NCBI GenBank assembly: GCA_002439735.1
Contig: DJPG01000150.1
Span: 1-23,163, forward strand
Length of the DNA stretch: 23,163 nt
Reading direction: 5' to 3'
Origin: Firmicutes bacterium UBA6418
GTDB lineage: Bacteria > Bacillota > Clostridia > Peptostreptococcales > Anaerovoracaceae
Each line of letters opens with the position of its first letter. Within the stretch, counting starts at the first letter, position 1. Below are positions 23,026-23,163 of this stretch, piece after piece. Made by a program: the position numbers and the translations under genes. Under the pieces are notes generated by a model, which was not told the origin of the DNA, made no database searches, and saw only the letters and a program-made list of their open reading frames with translations.

Positions 23026-23163
23026 TCAACGGATTTCCGAGATTTAAAGAAAACTTTCAGGACTTTGAAAATCAATATGTTATAATCGGCGGAACTGCTT
23101 GCGAATTGATTATGGAAAATGAAGAATGGCTGTTTCGCGCTACGAAGGATATTGATATTGTGT
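23022..23163 (+). CDS. Nucleotidyltransferase-like protein, AbiEii-like, 5' part only
   Basis: The ATG overlaps the stop codon of the upstream gene in an ATGA junction, and the frame stays open to the window end, showing 47 residues. VIIGGTACELIM (about 20-31) followed by RATKDIDIV (about 39-47) matches the GG-x-A...R-x-T-x-DID pattern of nucleotidyltransferases of the AbiEii/DUF-type toxin group, in which the GG(S/T) and DxD elements bind NTP and metal. Only the first part of the active site is visible. If correct, the protein would modify a target (tRNA or protein) with NMP and be restrained by the upstream product. The assignment rests on a short stretch. Confidence 0.6.
   Translation, partial: MINGFPRFKENFQDFENQYVIIGGTACELIMENEEWLFRATKDIDIV

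Overview
The window looks like the chromosome of an anaerobic Firmicute of the class Clostridia. The Gram-positive signs are strong AGGAGG-type ribosome binding sites, many hairpin-plus-U terminators, a YlmH-type S4 protein, an SPFH/NfeD pair, a lysyl-tRNA synthetase with an extra C-terminal tRNA-binding domain, and sigma-54 control of a catabolic cluster. I cannot name the genus. Coding sequence is mostly of middling GC, apart from an AT-rich stretch at the right end. I found no rRNA, tRNA, CRISPR array or insertion sequence.

Left part (1-4200, + strand): the 3' end of deoD with its terminator, then a clear promoter driving a PLP-dependent amino-acid racemase, greA and lysS. A small accessory pocket follows (4200-5600): an orphan terminator with no gene before it, and a minus-strand pair made of a short DUF3990-like protein and an XRE regulator, behind a 10-bp inverted repeat. 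Next come an nfeD-slipin membrane operon (minus), a VOC/glyoxalase-fold enzyme (plus), and a divergent pair: a 590-residue regulator with two similar helix-turn-helix segments and a lipoprotein, separated by an 11-bp inverted repeat.

Middle part (10.8-15.7 kb): a CDF metal exporter overlapping a TSCPD-domain protein (minus), ylmH followed by an unassigned TIM-barrel protein (plus), and an ABC-F ATPase (minus). Most convergent gene ends share a two-way terminator.

Right part (15.8-21.9 kb) is the most interesting. A PAS/AAA+/Fis sigma-54 activator sits directly upstream of a consensus -24/-12 promoter, with GTTGCA motifs in both orientations between them. That promoter leads into a 3-hydroxyacyl-CoA-dehydrogenase-like enzyme, a beta-keto-acid cleavage enzyme (BKACE, DUF849), an AtoE-type short-chain fatty acid transporter, a 55-residue zinc-ribbon protein and an SDR oxidoreductase. 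Together they suggest a catabolic module: oxidise a 3-hydroxy acid, cleave the 3-keto acid with acetyl-CoA to acetoacetate plus a new acyl-CoA, then reduce or transport the acetoacetate. The substrate is unknown.

Right edge (22.0-23.16 kb): an AT-rich, probably acquired two-gene unit consisting of a putative winged-helix antitoxin/regulator and a nucleotidyltransferase-like (AbiEii-like) partner cut off by the window end. They overlap by ATGA, and an inverted repeat lies over the promoter.
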